Under the pieces are notes generated by a model. The model was not told the origin of the DNA, searched no databases, and saw only the letters and a list, made by a program, of their open reading frames with translations. The translations under genes were made by a program, and so were the position numbers. 64,000 bases of DNA, taken from contig NZ_VMNB01000004.1 in assembly GCF_013277515.1 (NCBI RefSeq), positions 43,884-107,883 on the forward strand. The letters are read 5' to 3'. Source of the stretch: Streptococcus sp. k-402 (GTDB lineage: Bacteria; Bacillota; Bacilli; Lactobacillales; Streptococcaceae). This document shows positions 26,454 through 38,239 of the stretch, in pieces. Each line of letters begins with the position of its first letter. The stretch's first letter is position 1.

Positions 26454-26684
26454 ATGAGTAAGAAAGATAAAAAAATCGAAATTCAAGTAGCAGATGCCAA
26501 AGTTAATGTAGGAAAAGACAGTTTTGAAGGCTATACCTTGACCATTGGTAAAAAAGTTATCGGAGAAATTGCCGAATTAGATGGACAATTTGCCATCATA
26601 AAGAATGGGAATGTCGATAGTTTTTATAAAAAATTGGAAAAAGCTGTGGAAATTTTGATTGAAAATTATAATTTAGCAAAATAA
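26454..26684 (+). CDS. Small DUF2969-family protein
   Basis: 76-aa protein, Lys- and Glu-rich, of the streptococcal/lactobacillar DUF2969 type (KKIEIQVADAKVNVG, then GYTLTIGKKVIGEI). No membrane segment or known catalytic motif. SD AGAGAGG. Function unknown. It lies directly upstream of the tRNA pair but is separated from it by its own promoter. Confidence 0.75.
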   Translation: MSKKDKKIEIQVADAKVNVGKDSFEGYTLTIGKKVIGEIAELDGQFAIIKNGNVDSFYKKLEKAVEILIENYNLAK

Positions 26685-26687
26685 GTC

Positions 26688-26716
26688 TTGTTTTTTTGAA
26701 ATTTTCATGATATAAT
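26688..26716 (+). promoter_or_regulatory. Promoter of the tRNA-Tyr/tRNA-Gln pair
   Basis: TTGTTT (26688-26693), 17-nt spacer, TGA-extended TATAAT (26711-26716), 17 nt before the mature tRNA-Tyr. Confidence 0.75.
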
Positions 26717-26733
26717 AGTCCATGTTGATTGTA

Positions 26734-26814
26734 GGAGAGATAGCGAAGAGGCTAAACGCGGCGGACTGTAAATCCGCTCCTTCGGGTTCGGGGGTTCGAA
26801 TCCCTCTCTCTCCA
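26734..26814 (+). tRNA. tRNA-Tyr (GTA)
   Basis: Acceptor GGAGAGA (26734-26740) pairs with TCTCTCC, discriminator A. The anticodon loop CTGTAAA gives GTA. A long variable arm of the class II type and the T-loop GGTTCGAATCC are present. The 3' CCA is not encoded. Confidence 0.95.
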
Positions 26815-26823
26815 TTTTATCAA

Positions 26824-26895
26824 TGGGGTATAGCCAAGCGGTAAGGCAAGGGACTTTGACTCCCTCATGCGTTGGTTCGAATCCAGCTACCCCAG
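26824..26895 (+). tRNA. tRNA-Gln (TTG)
   Basis: Acceptor TGGGGTA (26824-26830) pairs with TACCCCA, discriminator G. Anticodon loop CTTTGAC gives TTG. T-loop GGTTCGAATCC. The 3' CCA is not encoded. Ten nt after tRNA-Tyr, so co-transcribed. Confidence 0.95.
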
Positions 26896-26948
26896 TTCTT
26901 AGGTAATAATCAAGATAAAAAGCAAAATATCTTAGGGTATTTTATTTT

Positions 26949-26954
26949 TATAAT
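26949..26954 (+). promoter_or_regulatory. Possible -10 box for rpsA
   Basis: TATAAT in an AT-rich stretch about 100 nt before rpsA; no clear -35. Implies a long 5' leader. Confidence 0.35.
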
Positions 26955-27016
26955 TGAAAGACGTGAATGATATGAACATGTCCTTGCGGGTGCTTAGGAA
27001 AAAAATTATAAGTATG

Positions 27017-27037
27017 TCAAGTTTAAGAAAAACTTGA
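27017..27037 (+). promoter_or_regulatory. Perfect hairpin just before the rpsA SD
   Basis: TCAAGTTT (27017-27024) pairs with AAACTTGA (27030-27037) around a 5-nt loop, 5 nt before GGAGG. No T-run follows, so it is not a terminator. It could be part of autogenous control of S1. Confidence 0.45.
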
Positions 27038-27056
27038 TTGTTGGAGGATTTTTTAG

Positions 27057-28259
27057 ATGAACGAATTTGAAGATTTGCTAAATAGCGTTAGCCAAGTTGA
27101 AACTGGTGATGTTGTTAGTGCTGAAGTATTGACAGTTGATGCGACTCAAGCTAACGTTGCAATCTCTGGAACTGGTGTTGAAGGTGTCTTGACTCTTCGC
27201 GAATTGACAAACGATCGCGATGCAGATATCAATGACTTTGTTAAAGTAGGAGAAGTATTGGATGTTCTTGTACTTCGTCAAGTAGTTGGTAAAGATACTG
27301 ATACAGTTACATACCTTGTATCTAAAAAACGCCTTGAAGCTCGCAAAGCATGGGACAAACTTGTTGGTCGTGAAGAAGAAGTTGTTACTGTTAAAGGAAC
27401 TCGTGCCGTTAAAGGTGGACTTTCAGTAGAATTTGAAGGTGTTCGTGGATTTATTCCAGCTTCAATGTTGGATACTCGTTTCGTACGTAACACTGAGCGT
27501 TTTGTAGGTCAAGAATTTGAGGCTAAAATCAAAGAAGTTGACGCTAAAGAAAACCGCTTCATCCTTTCACGTCGTGAAGTTGTTGAAGCAGCTACAGCAG
27601 CGGCTCGCGCTGAAGTATTTGGTAAATTGGCTGTTGGTGATGTTGTAACTGGTAAAGTTGCACGTATCACAAGCTTTGGTGCTTTCATCGACCTTGGTGG
27701 TGTTGACGGATTGGTTCACTTGACTGAATTGTCACACGAACGTAACGTATCACCAAAATCAGTTGTAACTGTTGGTGAAGAAATTGAAGTGAAAATCCTT
27801 GATCTTAACGAAGAAGAAGGACGCGTATCACTTTCACTTAAAGCAACAACACCTGGACCATGGGATGGCGTTGAGCAAAAATTGGCAAAAGGTGATGTAG
27901 TAGAAGGAACAGTTAAACGTTTGACTGACTTCGGTGCATTTGTTGAAGTATTGCCAGGTATCGATGGACTTGTTCACGTATCACAAATTTCACACAAACG
28001 TATTGAAAATCCTAAAGAAGCTCTTAAAGTTGGTCAAGAAGTTAAAGTTAAAGTTCTTGAAGTTAACGCAGATGCAGAGCGCGTATCACTTTCTATCAAA
28101 GCTCTTGAAGAGCGTCCAGCTCAAGAAGAAGGACAAAAAGAAGAAAAACGTGCTGCTCGTCCACGTCGTCCAAAACGTCAAGAAAAACGTGATTTTGAAC
28201 TTCCAGAAACACAAACAGGATTCTCAATGGCTGATTTGTTTGGTGATATCGAACTTTAA
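27057..28259 (+). CDS. rpsA: Small ribosomal subunit protein bS1 (four S1 domains)
   Basis: 400-aa RNA-binding protein with four OB-fold S1 repeats (about 13-85, 100-175, 193-262, 278-348), the usual Firmicute form compared with six in E. coli. Repeats 3 and 4 are the best conserved (GKVARITSFGAFIDLGG and GTVKRLTDFGAFVEV). A basic KR/RR-rich C-terminus follows. Firmicute S1 is not always ribosome-bound, so its role in initiation is less certain than in Proteobacteria. SD GGAGG, with a hairpin immediately upstream. Confidence 0.93.
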   Translation: MNEFEDLLNSVSQVETGDVVSAEVLTVDATQANVAISGTGVEGVLTLRELTNDRDADINDFVKVGEVLDVLVLRQVVGKDTDTVTYLVSKKRLEARKAWDKLVGREEEVVTVKGTRAVKGGLSVEFEGVRGFIPASMLDTRFVRNTERFVGQEFEAKIKEVDAKENRFILSRREVVEAATAAARAEVFGKLAVGDVVTGKVARITSFGAFIDLGGVDGLVHLTELSHERNVSPKSVVTVGEEIEVKILDLNEEEGRVSLSLKATTPGPWDGVEQKLAKGDVVEGTVKRLTDFGAFVEVLPGIDGLVHVSQISHKRIENPKEALKVGQEVKVKVLEVNADAERVSLSIKALEERPAQEEGQKEEKRAARPRRPKRQEKRDFELPETQTGFSMADLFGDIEL

Positions 28260-28276
28260 TCAAATTGAAAATTCAC

Positions 28277-28312
28277 AAAATCCTTTGTTTACTAAACAAG
28301 GGATTTTTCTTT
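28277..28312 (+). terminator. rpsA terminator
   Basis: AAAATCCTTTGTTT pairs with AAACAAGGGATTTT, followed by TCTTTTG. Confidence 0.85.
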
Positions 28313-28329
28313 TGTCTCTGCTCCTTTTT

Positions 28330-28344
28330 TGATATAATAGTTCT
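28330..28344 (+). promoter_or_regulatory. Extended -10 promoter predicting a leaderless mRNA
   Basis: TGA-TATAAT (TATAAT at 28333-28338) ends 6 nt before the ATG at 28345. No SD is available for that start. Confidence 0.65.
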
Positions 28345-28842
28345 ATGTTAAAATCAGAAAAACAATCACGTTATCAAATGTTAAATGAAGAATTGTCCTT
28401 CCTATTGGAAGGCGAGACCAATGTTTTGGCTAATCTTTCCAACGCCAGTGCTCTCATAAAATCACGTTTTCCGAATACCGTATTTGCAGGTTTTTATTTG
28501 TTCGATGGAAAGGAATTGGTTTTAGGTCCCTTCCAAGGAGGTGTTTCCTGTATCCGTATTGCACTAGGCAAGGGCGTATGTGGTGAAGCTGCTGAGTTTC
28601 AGGAAACAGTCCTGGTTGGTGATGTAAGTACCTATCCCAACTATATTTCTTGTGACAGTCTAGCTAAAAGTGAAATTGTGGTGCCGATGATAAAGAATGG
28701 CCAACTACTTGGAGTTCTGGATTTGGATTCTTCAGAGATTGAGGATTACGATGCTATGGATCGAGATTATTTGGAACAATTTGTTGCTATTTTGCTTGAA
28801 AAGACGGAATGGGACTTTACAATGTTTGGGGAAAAATCTTAA
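28345..28842 (+). CDS. Free methionine-R-sulfoxide reductase (GAF domain)
   Basis: 165-aa single GAF-domain protein of the fRMsr family, which reduces free methionine-(R)-sulfoxide. The three conserved Cys positions are seen in [17 protein letters not shown] and [13 protein letters not shown]. The segment [11 protein letters not shown] is the typical GAF end. The start coincides with a predicted transcription start (leaderless); an alternative Met 11 codons later also lacks an SD. The stop overlaps the dnaX start (TAATG), so the two are coupled. Confidence 0.85.
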   Translation: MLKSEKQSRYQMLNEELSFLLEGETNVLANLSNASALIKSRFPNTVFAGFYLFDGKELVLGPFQGGVSCIRIALGKGVCGEAAEFQETVLVGDVSTYPNYISCDSLAKSEIVVPMIKNGQLLGVLDLDSSEIEDYDAMDRDYLEQFVAILLEKTEWDFTMFGEKS

Positions 28843-30497
28843 TGTATCAAGCACTTTATCGAAAATATAGAAGTCAAAACTTCTCCCAGTTGGTTGGTCA
28901 AGAAGTTGTGGCTAAGACTCTTAAACAAGCAGTGGAACAAGAAAAAATAAGTCATGCTTATCTTTTTTCTGGTCCTCGTGGAACGGGAAAAACCAGTGTA
29001 GCTAAGATTTTTGCTAAGGCTATGAACTGTCCCAATCAAGTGGGCGGTGAACCTTGTAATAACTGCTATATTTGTCAGGCAGTGACGGACGGTAGTTTAG
29101 AAGATGTCATTGAAATGGATGCGGCCTCTAATAATGGGGTGGATGAAATTCGTGAAATTCGTGATAAATCTACCTACGCCCCTAGTCTTGCTCGTTATAA
29201 GGTTTATATCATAGATGAGGTTCACATGCTGTCTACAGGGGCTTTTAATGCCCTCCTAAAGACGCTGGAAGAGCCAACACAGAATGTAGTCTTTATTTTG
29301 GCCACTACTGAATTGCACAAGATTCCTGCTACTATTTTATCCCGTGTGCAACGTTTTGAGTTTAAATCAATTAAGACACAGGATATTAAGGAACATATCC
29401 ACTATATCTTAGAAAAAGAAAATATTAGTTCTGAACCAGAGGCTGTGGAAATCATTGCCAGACGAGCGGAAGGTGGAATGCGGGACGCCTTGTCTATTTT
29501 GGATCAAGCCCTGAGTTTGACACAGGGAAATGAATTGACGACTGCCATCTCTGAAGAAATTACTGGCACCATTAGCCTATCAGCCTTGGATGATTATGTG
29601 GCTGCCTTGTCTCAACAGGATGTTCCCAAGGCCTTGTCTTGCTTAAATCTTCTCTTTGACAATGGTAAGAGCATGACCCGTTTTGTGACCGACCTTTTGC
29701 ACTATTTCAGAGACTTGTTAATTGTTCAAACAGGTGGAGAAAACACTCATCATAGTCCAGTCTTTGTAGAAAATTTGGCACTTCCTCAAGAAAATCTGTT
29801 TGAAATGATTCGCTTAGCAACAGTGAGTTTAGCAGATATTAAGTCTAGTTTGCAGCCCAAGATTTATGCTGAAATGATGACCATTCGTTTAGCGGAAATT
29901 AAGCCTGAACTAGCTCTATCAGGGGCAGTTGAACATGAAATTGCTTCGCTGAGACAAGAAGTGACACGTCTCAAACAAGAACTCGCAAATGTGGGAACTG
30001 TGCCCAAGCCAACAAATCCAGCTCCTAGTCGTCCAGCAGTAGGCAAGACAGTCTATCGTGTGGATCGAAATAAAGTGCAATCTATCTTACAAGAGGCCGT
30101 TGAAAATCCTGATTTAGCACGTCAAAACCTGATTCGTTTGCAGAATGCCTGGGGAGAGGTGATTGAAAGTCTAGGAGGTCCTGATAAGGCTCTGCTAGTT
30201 GGTTCTCAACCGGTTGCGGCCAATGAACACCATGCTATTCTTGCTTTTGAGTCTAACTTCAATGCTGGTCAAACCATGAAACGGGACAATCTCAACACTA
30301 TGTTTGGCAACATTCTCAGTCAGGCAGCAGGTTTTTCACCCGAAATTTTAGCTATTTCCATGGAGGAATGGAAAGAAGTTCGCGCAGCCTTTTCAGCCAA
30401 AGCCAAATCTTCTCAAACTGAAAAAGAAGCAGAAGAAAGCCTGATTCCAGAAGGATTTGAATTTTTGGCTGATAAGGTGAAGGTAGAGGAAGACTAA
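28842..30497 (+). CDS. dnaX: DNA polymerase III subunits gamma/tau
   Basis: 551-aa clamp-loader ATPase. Start at the ATG in TAATG ([10 protein letters not shown]), matching the conserved DnaX N-terminus. Walker A is GPRGTGKTS, the zinc-binding cysteines are in CPNQVGGEPCNNCYIC, Walker B IDEVHML and an SRVQRFEF sensor region follow. The C-terminal tau-like region after about residue 360 is Gln/Glu-rich and less conserved. I saw no clear frameshift signal for a separate gamma form. Expressed with the upstream GAF gene. Confidence 0.95.
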   Translation: MYQALYRKYRSQNFSQLVGQEVVAKTLKQAVEQEKISHAYLFSGPRGTGKTSVAKIFAKAMNCPNQVGGEPCNNCYICQAVTDGSLEDVIEMDAASNNGVDEIREIRDKSTYAPSLARYKVYIIDEVHMLSTGAFNALLKTLEEPTQNVVFILATTELHKIPATILSRVQRFEFKSIKTQDIKEHIHYILEKENISSEPEAVEIIARRAEGGMRDALSILDQALSLTQGNELTTAISEEITGTISLSALDDYVAALSQQDVPKALSCLNLLFDNGKSMTRFVTDLLHYFRDLLIVQTGGENTHHSPVFVENLALPQENLFEMIRLATVSLADIKSSLQPKIYAEMMTIRLAEIKPELALSGAVEHEIASLRQEVTRLKQELANVGTVPKPTNPAPSRPAVGKTVYRVDRNKVQSILQEAVENPDLARQNLIRLQNAWGEVIESLGGPDKALLVGSQPVAANEHHAILAFESNFNAGQTMKRDNLNTMFGNILSQAAGFSPEILAISMEEWKEVRAAFSAKAKSSQTEKEAEESLIPEGFEFLADKVKVEED

Positions 30498-30509
30498 AGA
30501 AAGAATTCA

Positions 30510-30518
30510 TGATACAAT
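30510..30518 (+). promoter_or_regulatory. Extended -10 box predicting a leaderless mRNA
   Basis: TGA-TACAAT (30513-30518) ends 6 nt before the ATG at 30525. No clear -35 and no SD. Confidence 0.5.
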
Positions 30519-30524
30519 AAGTTT

Positions 30525-30719
30525 ATGAATAAACAACAATTTATTATTATGGCGCTGTTTACAGCTGCTGAGACCTATTTTTTCAATGAAGCCTGGATGA
30601 CTGGCCGCTATATTATGGCAGCCTTTTGGGCTATTTTGCTCTTTAGAAATTTCCGAGTCAGTTATGTGATGGGCAAAATCGTTGATGTCATCGATCAGCA
30701 TTTTAATAGGAAAGACTAG
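30525..30719 (+). CDS. Small membrane protein, DUF3272-like
   Basis: 64-aa protein with two hydrophobic stretches (FIIMALFTAAETYFF; YIMAAFWAILLF) and a polar C-terminus. It resembles the short streptococcal DUF3272 proteins of unknown function. No SD; the ATG lies at the predicted transcription start. It ends 22 nt before a terminator that closes the dnaX region. Confidence 0.65.
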   Translation: MNKQQFIIMALFTAAETYFFNEAWMTGRYIMAAFWAILLFRNFRVSYVMGKIVDVIDQHFNRKD

Positions 30720-30741
30720 CCCTCAGCTTCCAGACAAAATC

Positions 30742-30763
30742 AAAGCCTTTTAGGCTTTTTTTT
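30742..30763 (+). terminator. Terminator before the suf operon
   Basis: AAAGCC (30742-30747) pairs with GGCTTT (30753-30758), followed by TTTTT. A TGT-extended TATACT (30766-30771) just after it is the likely suf promoter -10. Confidence 0.8.
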
Positions 30764-30868
30764 GTTATACTATAAAAGTATATTTATAGACCTTTTACTC
30801 TATTTCTGGGGAAATCAGACGTTTTTCTAGTAAGTACTGTAAAAGTCTTGAAAAAGAAAGGAACTATC

Positions 30869-31639
30869 ATGTCAGTATTAGAGATCAAAGATCTTCACGT
30901 TGAGATTGAAGGAAAAGAAATTTTAAAAGGGGTTAACCTGACCCTGAAAACAGGAGAAATTGCCGCTATCATGGGACCAAATGGTACAGGTAAATCGACT
31001 CTTTCTGCCGCTATCATGGGAAATCCAAACTATGAAGTAACCAAAGGTGAAGTTTTGTTTGATGGCGTAAACATCCTTGAGTTGGAAGTGGATGAGCGTG
31101 CGCGTATGGGACTTTTCCTTGCTATGCAATACCCATCAGAAATTCCTGGAATTACCAATGCTGAGTTTCTTCGTGCAGCCATGAATGCTGGTAAAGAAGA
31201 TGATGAGAAGATTTCAGTTCGTGAGTTTATTACTAAGCTAGATGAAAAAATGGAATTGCTCAACATGAAAGAAGAAATGGCAGAGCGTTACCTCAACGAA
31301 GGTTTCTCTGGTGGTGAGAAAAAACGTAATGAAATTCTTCAACTCTTGATGTTGGAACCAACTTTCGCTCTTTTGGACGAGATTGACTCAGGTCTTGATA
31401 TTGATGCTCTTAAAGTCGTATCGAAAGGTGTGAATGCCATGCGTGGTGAAGGTTTTGGTGCTATGATCATCACTCACTACCAACGTCTTTTGAACTACAT
31501 CACACCTGATGTGGTACACGTCATGATGGAAGGTCGTGTTGTCCTTTCAGGTGGTCCAGAATTGGCTGCGCGTTTGGAACGTGAAGGATACGCAAAACTA
31601 GCTGAAGAACTTGGTTACGACTACAAGGAAGAATTGTAA
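30869..31639 (+). CDS. sufC: SUF Fe-S cluster assembly ATPase SufC
   Basis: 256-aa ABC-type ATPase that drives the SufBCD scaffold. Walker A GPNGTGKST (36-44), signature FSGGEKKRNE and Walker B FALLDEIDSGLD. Start at 30869 (MSVLEIKDL) after AAAGAAAGGA; a longer frame adds only seven Lys-rich residues without an SD. First gene of sufCDSUB, the only Fe-S assembly system visible here and probably essential, as in other Firmicutes lacking ISC. Confidence 0.95.
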   Translation: MSVLEIKDLHVEIEGKEILKGVNLTLKTGEIAAIMGPNGTGKSTLSAAIMGNPNYEVTKGEVLFDGVNILELEVDERARMGLFLAMQYPSEIPGITNAEFLRAAMNAGKEDDEKISVREFITKLDEKMELLNMKEEMAERYLNEGFSGGEKKRNEILQLLMLEPTFALLDEIDSGLDIDALKVVSKGVNAMRGEGFGAMIITHYQRLLNYITPDVVHVMMEGRVVLSGGPELAARLEREGYAKLAEELGYDYKEEL

Positions 31640-31666
31640 TTCCCTCGTATCTTTTAGGAGAAGTAA

Positions 31667-34593
<2,927 letters not shown>

Positions 34594-34650
34594 GGCAAGT
34601 TTCTTTTGTCTTATGAATCAGTAGAAATGAAGAATGAAAGAAAGGATATT

Positions 34651-36063
34651 ATGGCTGAAGAAAGAGTAGAACCAAAACCAATTGATCTTGGTGAATATAA
34701 ATTTGGTTTCCATGATGATGTAGAGCCTGTCCTATCGACAGGAAAAGGATTGAATGAAGATGTCATTCGTGAACTATCAGCTGCCAAGGGAGAACCTGAG
34801 TGGATGTTAGAGTTCCGTTTGAAGTCTTATGAAACCTTTAAAAAAATGCCCATGCAAACTTGGGGAGCAGACTTGTCAGAGATTGATTTTGATGACTTGA
34901 TCTACTACCAAAAACCATCTGATAAGCCAGCTCGTTCTTGGGATGATGTGCCTGAAAAAATTAAAGAAACCTTTGAACGTATCGGAATTCCAGAAGCTGA
35001 GCGTGCCTATCTAGCCGGTGCCTCTGCCCAGTACGAGTCAGAAGTAGTTTACCACAACATGAAGGAAGAATTTGAGAAGTTAGGTATCATCTTTACAGAT
35101 ACGGATTCTGCTCTTAAAGAATACCCAGACTTGTTTAAACAATACTTCGCTAAGTTGGTACCGCCGACAGATAACAAGTTGGCTGCCCTCAACTCAGCAG
35201 TATGGTCAGGTGGAACCTTTATCTACGTACCAAAAGGGGTCAAGGTAGATATTCCTCTTCAAACTTACTTCCGTATCAACAACGAAAATACTGGTCAGTT
35301 TGAACGTACCTTGATTATCGTTGATGAGGGAGCAAGTGTCCACTACGTAGAGGGCTGTACAGCGCCAACTTATTCAAGCAACAGCTTGCATGCGGCCATC
35401 GTAGAAATCTTTGCCTTGGACGGAGCTTATATGCGTTATACAACCATCCAAAACTGGTCTGACAACGTTTATAACTTGGTAACAAAACGTGCCAAAGCCT
35501 TGAAAGATGCGACAGTTGAGTGGATTGATGGAAACTTGGGTGCCAAGACAACTATGAAATACCCATCTGTTTATCTAGATGGAGAAGGGGCGCGTGGTAC
35601 CATGCTTTCGATTGCATTTGCTAATGCAGGGCAACACCAAGATACGGGTGCTAAGATGATCCACAATGCTCCACATACAAGCTCGTCTATCGTGTCTAAA
35701 TCCATCGCTAAAGGCGGAGGAAAGGTGGACTACCGTGGACAAGTAACCTTTAACAAGAACTCTAAGAAATCTGTTTCTCACATTGAGTGTGATACCATTA
35801 TCATGGATGACTTGTCAGCATCAGATACTATTCCATTTAATGAAATTCACAATTCGCAAGTTGCTTTGGAACACGAAGCTAAGGTATCTAAGATTTCAGA
35901 GGAACAACTCTATTACCTCATGAGCCGTGGATTGTCAGAATCTGAGGCCACTGAGATGATAGTTATGGGATTTGTGGAGCCCTTCACAAAAGAACTTCCA
36001 ATGGAATACGCAGTTGAACTTAACCGTTTGATTAGCTATGAGATGGAAGGATCAGTTGGGTAA
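34651..36063 (+). CDS. sufB: SUF scaffold protein SufB
   Basis: 470-aa core scaffold on which the cluster is built. Conserved EGCTAPTYS and [13 protein letters not shown] regions and the C-terminal [10 protein letters not shown] are present. Start at 34651 (MAEERVEPK), 5 nt after GAAAGGATA with the standard family length; an in-frame ATG 45 nt earlier has no SD. Last gene of the operon; followed by a long terminator at 36152. Confidence 0.94.
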   Translation: MAEERVEPKPIDLGEYKFGFHDDVEPVLSTGKGLNEDVIRELSAAKGEPEWMLEFRLKSYETFKKMPMQTWGADLSEIDFDDLIYYQKPSDKPARSWDDVPEKIKETFERIGIPEAERAYLAGASAQYESEVVYHNMKEEFEKLGIIFTDTDSALKEYPDLFKQYFAKLVPPTDNKLAALNSAVWSGGTFIYVPKGVKVDIPLQTYFRINNENTGQFERTLIIVDEGASVHYVEGCTAPTYSSNSLHAAIVEIFALDGAYMRYTTIQNWSDNVYNLVTKRAKALKDATVEWIDGNLGAKTTMKYPSVYLDGEGARGTMLSIAFANAGQHQDTGAKMIHNAPHTSSSIVSKSIAKGGGKVDYRGQVTFNKNSKKSVSHIECDTIIMDDLSASDTIPFNEIHNSQVALEHEAKVSKISEEQLYYLMSRGLSESEATEMIVMGFVEPFTKELPMEYAVELNRLISYEMEGSVG

Positions 36064-36364
36064 AATTTGATTTTAGATTTACTAAAAATCAAGGACTTTG
36101 AAGATGAACTTGTGACAACAAGAAACTGAGAAAAAATATTTTAAGAACAGAAAAACGCATGATATCAGGAGTTCAAAAAAACTTGATATTATGCGTTTTA
36201 TTGTGGGAAGATTTATTGCATTCTCTCATGAAATGGAGTTTTTTCCTAAGCGCTTTTGATTTTTGATATATTTTTGTGAAGACGAAGTAAGACAATATAT
36301 AAAATAGTCAGTTCAAGACATGATATAGTTGCTTAGTTTAAAATAAGCATGGTCTAATAAATCT
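36064..36364 (+). other. Intergenic region after sufB
   Basis: Contains a small AT-rich palindrome (about 36066-36093) and the sufB terminator. The right part (about 36300-36364) is AT-rich flank of the IS630 remnant. No other gene or structure is visible. Confidence 0.5.
36152..36201 (+). terminator. sufB terminator
   Basis: AAAACGCAT (36152-36160) plus GATATCA pair with TGATAT and ATGCGTTTT (36191-36199), followed by ATTG. Confidence 0.75.
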
Positions 36365-37192
36365 ATGGCATATAGTAGAGATTTTAAACAAGGAGCCTTA
36401 GATTACATCAAAAAGGACCACAGCCATGTCGAGGCAGCCAAAGTTTTTGATGTTGGCGTCAGAACTTTCTTCACTTGGGAAAAGAAAGACGTGAACAAGG
36501 ACACTTAGAGAGTAAAAAGCGTAAGAACCCTTTAGAAGAATTGAAAGCCTTTGTAGAGGCTCATCCAGACGCTTTTTTACGGGAAATTGCGGTACATTTT
36601 GATTGCGCTGTTCCTTCAGTATGGACAGCTTTAAAGCAATTCATGTCACTTTAAAAAAGACGATTAGCTCTAAGGAACAAGATCTAGAGAAAGTCGCTGA
36701 GTTTCTTGATATTTTGAATAGCCTAAAAGATTTACCAATCGTATATAATGACGAAACGGAAATCGACCGCTACCTCTATCGTTCTTATGCACGGGCTCCT
36801 AGAGGGGAGAAAGTCTATGAAAAGATTAGCGGACGGCGTTTTGAGCGGACTTCAATTGCTGCAGGACAAGTAGACAGAGAGTTTATAGCTCCCATGATTT
36901 ACAAGGAAAGTATGACAATCGATTTCTTTGTGGAGTGGTTTAAAACGCAACTCCTGCCTGCTTTGAAGACACCTCATGTCATTGTTATGGACAATGCTAG
37001 TTTTCATCTCAAGCATATCTTGGATGAACTTTACCTTCAAGATAAACACTTTTTCTTACCTTTACCACCTTATTTACCAGATTTGAATCCTATTGAGCAA
37101 GCTTGGCTATCTTGAAAAAGAAAGTGACTGATTTATTAAGGGAAGTTCCAAATATTTTTGAATGTTTGGAACGCTTTTTTAAAACTAAATGA
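36365..37192 (+). pseudogene. IS630-family transposase, multiply frameshifted
   Basis: Pieced together over three frames, the region encodes a helix-turn-helix N-terminus (MAYSRDFKQGALDYIKK), a linker (NPLEELKAFVEAHPDAFLREI) and a DDE catalytic part (YNDETE, VIVMDNASFH, LNPIEQAW). Frame changes lie near 36490, 36640 and 37110; the C-terminus then runs through LLREVPNIFECLERFF to a TGA at 37190-37192. It matches the general layout of pneumococcal IS630-type elements and is inactive. Clear terminal repeats could not be fixed by eye. It separates the suf operon from the accessory cluster. Confidence 0.8.
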
Positions 37193-37235
37193 CTATAATT
37201 ATAAAATGCTTATTGATTTTGATTTAAAATGACTC

Positions 37236-37262
37236 AAAAAGCCGTTGCACAACGGTTTTTTG
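37236..37262 (+). terminator. Terminator after the IS630 remnant
   Basis: AAAAAGCCGTTG and CAACGGTTTTTT arms around a 2-nt loop. Confidence 0.8.
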
Positions 37263-37269
37263 TTATAAT
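37261..37269 (+). promoter_or_regulatory. Extended -10 promoter of the accessory cluster
   Basis: TGT-TATAAT (TATAAT at 37264-37269) directly follows the terminator T-run. Predicted start near 37276, giving a leader of about 27 nt with an AAAGGAG before the ATG at 37303. Confidence 0.55.
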
Positions 37270-37302
37270 TAAATGAAGAATGTAGAATTAAAGGAGAAAA
37301 AC

Positions 37303-37539
37303 ATGACATTTGAAGAGATCCTGCCTGGATTAAAGGCTAAGAAAAAATATGTACGAATTGGTTGGGGAGGGGCTGAAAACTATGTCCAACTTTTTGACAC
37401 TATTGAACAAAACGGAGTTGCACTTGAAGTGACGCCTTACTTCCTAATCAACGTTTCTGGCGAAGGAGAAGGTTTTTCTATGTGGAGCCCGACACCTTGT
37501 GATGTTTTGGCGACGGATTGGGTAGAAGTGCATGACTAG
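37303..37539 (+). CDS. Tad2-like (DUF2829) small protein
   Basis: 78-aa protein beginning MTFEEILPGLKAKKKYVRIGW and ending in MWSPTPCDVLATDWVEV (both abbreviated). This is the pattern of the DUF2829 family, now called Tad2-like after the phage protein that sequesters the cyclic-ADPR-type signal of Thoeris defence. Chromosomal copies also occur, and whether this one binds nucleotides is unknown. ATG at 37303 chosen because of AAAGGAG; an earlier in-frame ATG overlaps the predicted transcription start. Its end overlaps the SDR gene by 8 nt. Confidence 0.75.
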   Translation: MTFEEILPGLKAKKKYVRIGWGGAENYVQLFDTIEQNGVALEVTPYFLINVSGEGEGFSMWSPTPCDVLATDWVEVHD

Positions 37540-38230
37540 GCGTGTACTCATTACAGGGGTAAGTTCAGGTATCGGATTGGCTCAAGCTCGCCTTTTTTTA
37601 GAGGAGGGCTATAAAGTCTACGGAGTGGACCAAGGTGAAAATCCACTATTACAGGGTGATTTCCATTTTTTACAGAGAGATTTGACCTTGGACTTAGAGC
37701 CTATTTTTGACTGGTGTCCTCAGGTTGATGTTTTGTGCAATACTGCGGGAATTTTGGACGATTATAAACCACTTTTGGAACAGACAGCGCAGGAAATTCA
37801 AGAAATTTTTGAAATTAACTATCTGACTCCTGTTGAGTTGACTCGGTATTATTTGACACAAATGTTAGAGAATAAAGAGGGAATCATTATCAATATGTGC
37901 TCCATTGCTTCAAGCCTAGCTGGTGGAGGTGGTCATGCCTATACTTCCTCTAAGCACGCCTTGGCTGGATTTACAAAGCAGTTGGCTATAGACTATGCAG
38001 AAGCTGGGATTCAGGTCTTTGGGATTGCTCCAGGAGCAGTCAAGACGGGTATGACCGCTGCCGACTTTGAACCAGGTGGTTTAGCGGACTGGGTGGCTAG
38101 TGAAACGCCAATCAAACGCTGGATTGAGCCAGAGGAAATAGCAGAAATTAGCCTTTTCTTAGCAAGTGAGAAAGCGAGTGCCATGCAAGGACAAATCCTT
38201 ACAGTAGATGGTGGCTGGTCTTTGAAGTAG
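37532..38230 (+). CDS. Short-chain dehydrogenase/reductase (FabG-like)
   Basis: 232-aa Rossmann-fold oxidoreductase. Cofactor loop GVSSGIG near residues 9-15, NTAG at the NNAG position, catalytic Ser in NMCSIASS and YTSSK for the YxxxK pair; VDGG near the C-terminus. Often annotated 3-oxoacyl-ACP reductase, but the fatty-acid fabG normally sits in the fab cluster, so the substrate is open. Translationally coupled to the Tad2-like gene; the Nudix gene follows after 9 nt. Confidence 0.85.
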   Translation: MTRRVLITGVSSGIGLAQARLFLEEGYKVYGVDQGENPLLQGDFHFLQRDLTLDLEPIFDWCPQVDVLCNTAGILDDYKPLLEQTAQEIQEIFEINYLTPVELTRYYLTQMLENKEGIIINMCSIASSLAGGGGHAYTSSKHALAGFTKQLAIDYAEAGIQVFGIAPGAVKTGMTAADFEPGGLADWVASETPIKRWIEPEEIAEISLFLASEKASAMQGQILTVDGGWSLK

Positions 38231-38239
38231 GAGGATCTG

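Noticed and set aside
27934..28332. Second-frame open frame across the end of rpsA
   Set aside because: Lys/Leu-rich shadow frame that crosses the rpsA terminator.
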